Origin: a bacterium
GTDB taxonomy: Bacteria; Joyebacterota; Joyebacteria; Joyebacterales; Joyebacteraceae
Assembly (NCBI GenBank): GCA_025774245.1
Contig: JALGWI010000003.1
Location: forward strand, 1-64,000
Direction: 5' to 3'
Length of the DNA: 64,000 bases
Shown here: positions 62,633-64,000 of the stretch, piece by piece
Layout of the letters: each line of letters begins with the position of its first letter
How positions within the stretch are numbered: the stretch's first letter is position 1
Notes under the pieces: generated by a model
What the model was told of the DNA's origin: nothing
Database searches by the model: none
Seen by the model: only the letters and a program-made list of their open reading frames with translations
Position numbers and translations under genes: made by a program

Positions 62633-63514
62633 TCAGCGGGTGTCGTCCCCGGTTCCCGGGCTCCCGGGCTCCCGGTCGACATGCCGGGAACGCTCGGCCG
62701 TGACGATCTCCACGGTGAGCTCGACAGAGCCTCCGGGCACGTCGAGCCCGGAGAGGACGAGCGAGTTCGTGCCTCCGCCGAGCTTCCAGGGTCCGAACCT
62801 CCCCTCGCGGTCGACCGACTCCGGTCCGCGCCGCCCGTCGCACGTAACGAGCGAGACGGAGACGCCTCGCGCGGGCGACCCCTCGAGGATGACGCGGCCG
62901 ACGAGCGACGGTGCGCCCGCGGCGATCTCGATCCTGCCGTCGAAACCGAGCCCGCCCTCGTCCGCCCAGGCCAGCCTGTGGGAAGGCGCAGCTCCCCTGG
63001 CGAGCGCGGGCCTGAGCTCCTCGCCGGCTCCGAGGCCGGCTCGCACGGCGGCCGCCTGGGAGCGCGCGAAGTCCCGCGCGACCGAGAGAGCTCTCTCGGT
63101 CAGGCGGACCACGGCGGTTCTCCCCTCCGCCTCGAGCCGGGCGAGCGCCGACCGGACGACGCGCTCCGGCGCGTCCGCCTCCTCCTCCCCCGCGAGGCTC
63201 CTGAGATCCGCCACCTCCGCCAGGCACGCTCCGCACGATGCCAGGTGCTCCTCGACCGACGCGACGACTCGCTCGTCGGCGCTGCCGTCGGCGTAGGCCG
63301 CGAGGGCTTCCGCCTCCGGGCAGCCCGGCGACCGCGCGGGCGGCGCGTTCGATGCATCGCGGAGAATAGACGTCACGCGCTCGATCTCGGCCAGGCGCGC
63401 GGCGCACCGACCGCACGACGCGACGTGCTCGCGCACGGTCCGTCCGGACTCGTCGTCGAGCGCATCCGCCGCGAACGCCAGGAGCGCCGCATTCTCGGGA
63501 CACGTCCCGCTCAT
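62633..63514 (-). CDS. Anti-sigma factor with two zinc-finger (zf-HC2/ZAS) domains
   Basis: ATG 63514 is favoured, eight bases after GAGAGG; GTG 63523, overlapping the sigma-factor stop, is the alternative. 293 residues. Two consecutive ZAS motifs are seen: CPENAALLAFAADALDDESG with REHVASCGRCAARL, and CPEAEALAAYADGSADERVV with EEHLASCGACLAEV; each has HxxxCxxC. Such domains bind and silence an ECF sigma factor, here probably the one encoded immediately upstream. A membrane-spanning helix, usual in this class, is not evident: residues 110-180 are Ala/Arg/Glu-rich and 190-290 look like a beta-rich domain (IEIAAGAPSLVGRVILEGS, VDREGRFGPWKLGGGTNSLV). Confidence 0.8.
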   Translation of the reverse strand: MSGTCPENAALLAFAADALDDESGRTVREHVASCGRCAARLAEIERVTSILRDASNAPPARSPGCPEAEALAAYADGSADERVVASVEEHLASCGACLAEVADLRSLAGEEEADAPERVVRSALARLEAEGRTAVVRLTERALSVARDFARSQAAAVRAGLGAGEELRPALARGAAPSHRLAWADEGGLGFDGRIEIAAGAPSLVGRVILEGSPARGVSVSLVTCDGRRGPESVDREGRFGPWKLGGGTNSLVLSGLDVPGGSVELTVEIVTAERSRHVDREPGSPGTGDDTR

Positions 63515-63519
63515 GTTGT

Positions 63520-64000
63520 TCACCTCTCTTCCCAGTAGCGGCTGACTCCGCTCTCCTGCCGGAGCTTCGCGAGCGCCCGGAAGACGAGACCGCTCATGGC
63601 CCCGACCGACGTCCCGAGCTGCTCGGCGACCTCGCGGTACGTGAACCCCTCGAAGTAGATGAGCTTCACGACCACGGCCTCCCTCGATGAGAGCGCGCGC
63701 GCGATCGCCTGTTCGAGCGACATCCGGAGATCGCGGTTCCCGATGCGTTCGGGCGATCCGGTCCCGCCGGCCTTCGGCTCTTCCCTGTTCTCCTCGACCT
63801 CATCGCACTCCCGCCTCCGCGACCGCTTCCTGAGCGAATCGATGCAGACGTTCCTGACGATCCTGTAGATCCACGTCTCGAGCTTGCAGTCGCCCTTCCA
63901 GGTCGCGAGCGCTCGCCCGTTGCGCCGGAGGAATTTGTAGATCGCCTCCTCGAAGATCTCCTCCATCGCCGTCTCGTCCCAATCGGCGTCGAAGCGCGCG
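63520..64000 (-). CDS. ECF-type RNA polymerase sigma factor (partial, extends beyond right edge)
   Basis: The open frame reaches base 64000 without a stop, so the N-terminus is missing; the visible part has about 160 residues. Region 2 is FDADWDETAMEEIFEEAIYK followed by WKGDCKLETWIYRIVRNVCI and DSLRKRSRRR (2.2-2.4). A polar linker (EENREEPKAGGTGSPERIGN) leads to region 4, LSSREAVVVKLIYFEGFTYR with EVAEQLGTSVGAMSGLVFRA, the helix-turn-helix. The product directs transcription of target genes from an ECF-type promoter; its probable antagonist follows with 5 bases between stop and ATG. Group assignment is not possible without the rest. Confidence 0.93.
   Translation of the reverse strand, partial: ARFDADWDETAMEEIFEEAIYKFLRRNGRALATWKGDCKLETWIYRIVRNVCIDSLRKRSRRRECDEVEENREEPKAGGTGSPERIGNRDLRMSLEQAIARALSSREAVVVKLIYFEGFTYREVAEQLGTSVGAMSGLVFRALAKLRQESGVSRYWEER

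Overview
The window reads as a stretch of the chromosome of a high-GC, Gram-negative-type, probably anaerobic bacterium. The evidence is two lipoproteins with lipoboxes, a parvulin-type periplasmic foldase, a GT9 heptosyltransferase and phosphoheptose isomerase, a four-subunit ferredoxin-dependent 2-oxoacid oxidoreductase, a K+-dependent-type membrane pyrophosphatase, SelA (selenocysteine synthesis) and a bacterial geranylgeranylglyceryl-phosphate-synthase homologue. The secreted protein at 26961 has the 'SWWCG' modules and WG-K-LYR tail that I associate with FCB-related candidate phyla (Eisenbacteria / Krumholzibacteriota / Latescibacterota type). That placement is inference. All protein genes but one, and all RNA genes, lie on the minus strand, so the text below follows transcription from high to low coordinates.

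64000-58500: an ECF sigma factor (running off the edge) with a two-zinc-finger anti-sigma factor, a terminator, then a sensor kinase and a REC-GGDEF regulator behind a near-perfect sigma-54 promoter. Next is tadA with a sigma-70-type promoter. 58500-55000: two tRNA-Ser, one tRNA-Ala, the small SRP RNA, and dnaX-ybaB-recR. 55000-50700: a por operon with its own promoter (porG-porD-porA-porB), then pgsA and pgpA. 50700-41000: cinA, thpR, recA, recX, alaS, a PcrB/GGGPS-like gene, rfbA, rfbD, gmhA. 41000-28300: udk, a UbiA-type DPPR synthase homologue, ispE, spoVG, tRNA-Gln, prs, rplY, pth, hppA, ychF, rpsF-rpsR-rplI, a PpiC-TPR lipoprotein and an ArsB/NhaD-type permease.

28184-26280 holds the only plus-strand gene, a secreted two-module protein. 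Its 680-bp upstream region carries a perfect sigma-54 -24/-12 element plus several inverted repeats. Divergently, selA has a sigma-70-like promoter and a hairpin-containing leader, and is translationally coupled to a large protein with a degenerate ParA/CpsD-like domain, a TM segment and a SPOR domain, followed by smc and ftsY.

18050-1: an FMN riboswitch with a clear intrinsic terminator and promoter precedes ribD-ribE-ribBA-ribH-nusB. The tightly packed, often overlapping genes run on without a visible terminator through a phosphoesterase, a GT2, a radical SAM enzyme, a DUF362 Fe-S protein, a methyltransferase, a YbhN-like flippase, an NAD-sugar epimerase, three more glycosyltransferases, a GT9 enzyme and two alkaline-phosphatase-superfamily proteins. 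This left third looks like a cell-surface glycan or glycolipid pathway of undescribed product. The last gene is broken by a tandem near-duplication at the window edge that may be an assembly artefact.

The most noteworthy points are the two sigma-54 promoters that share TCGCAC/GTGCGA dyads, the radical SAM-DUF362-glycosyltransferase cluster behind an FMN riboswitch, the degenerate-ParA/SPOR protein, the PPIase-TPR lipoprotein and the duplicated secreted module protein.
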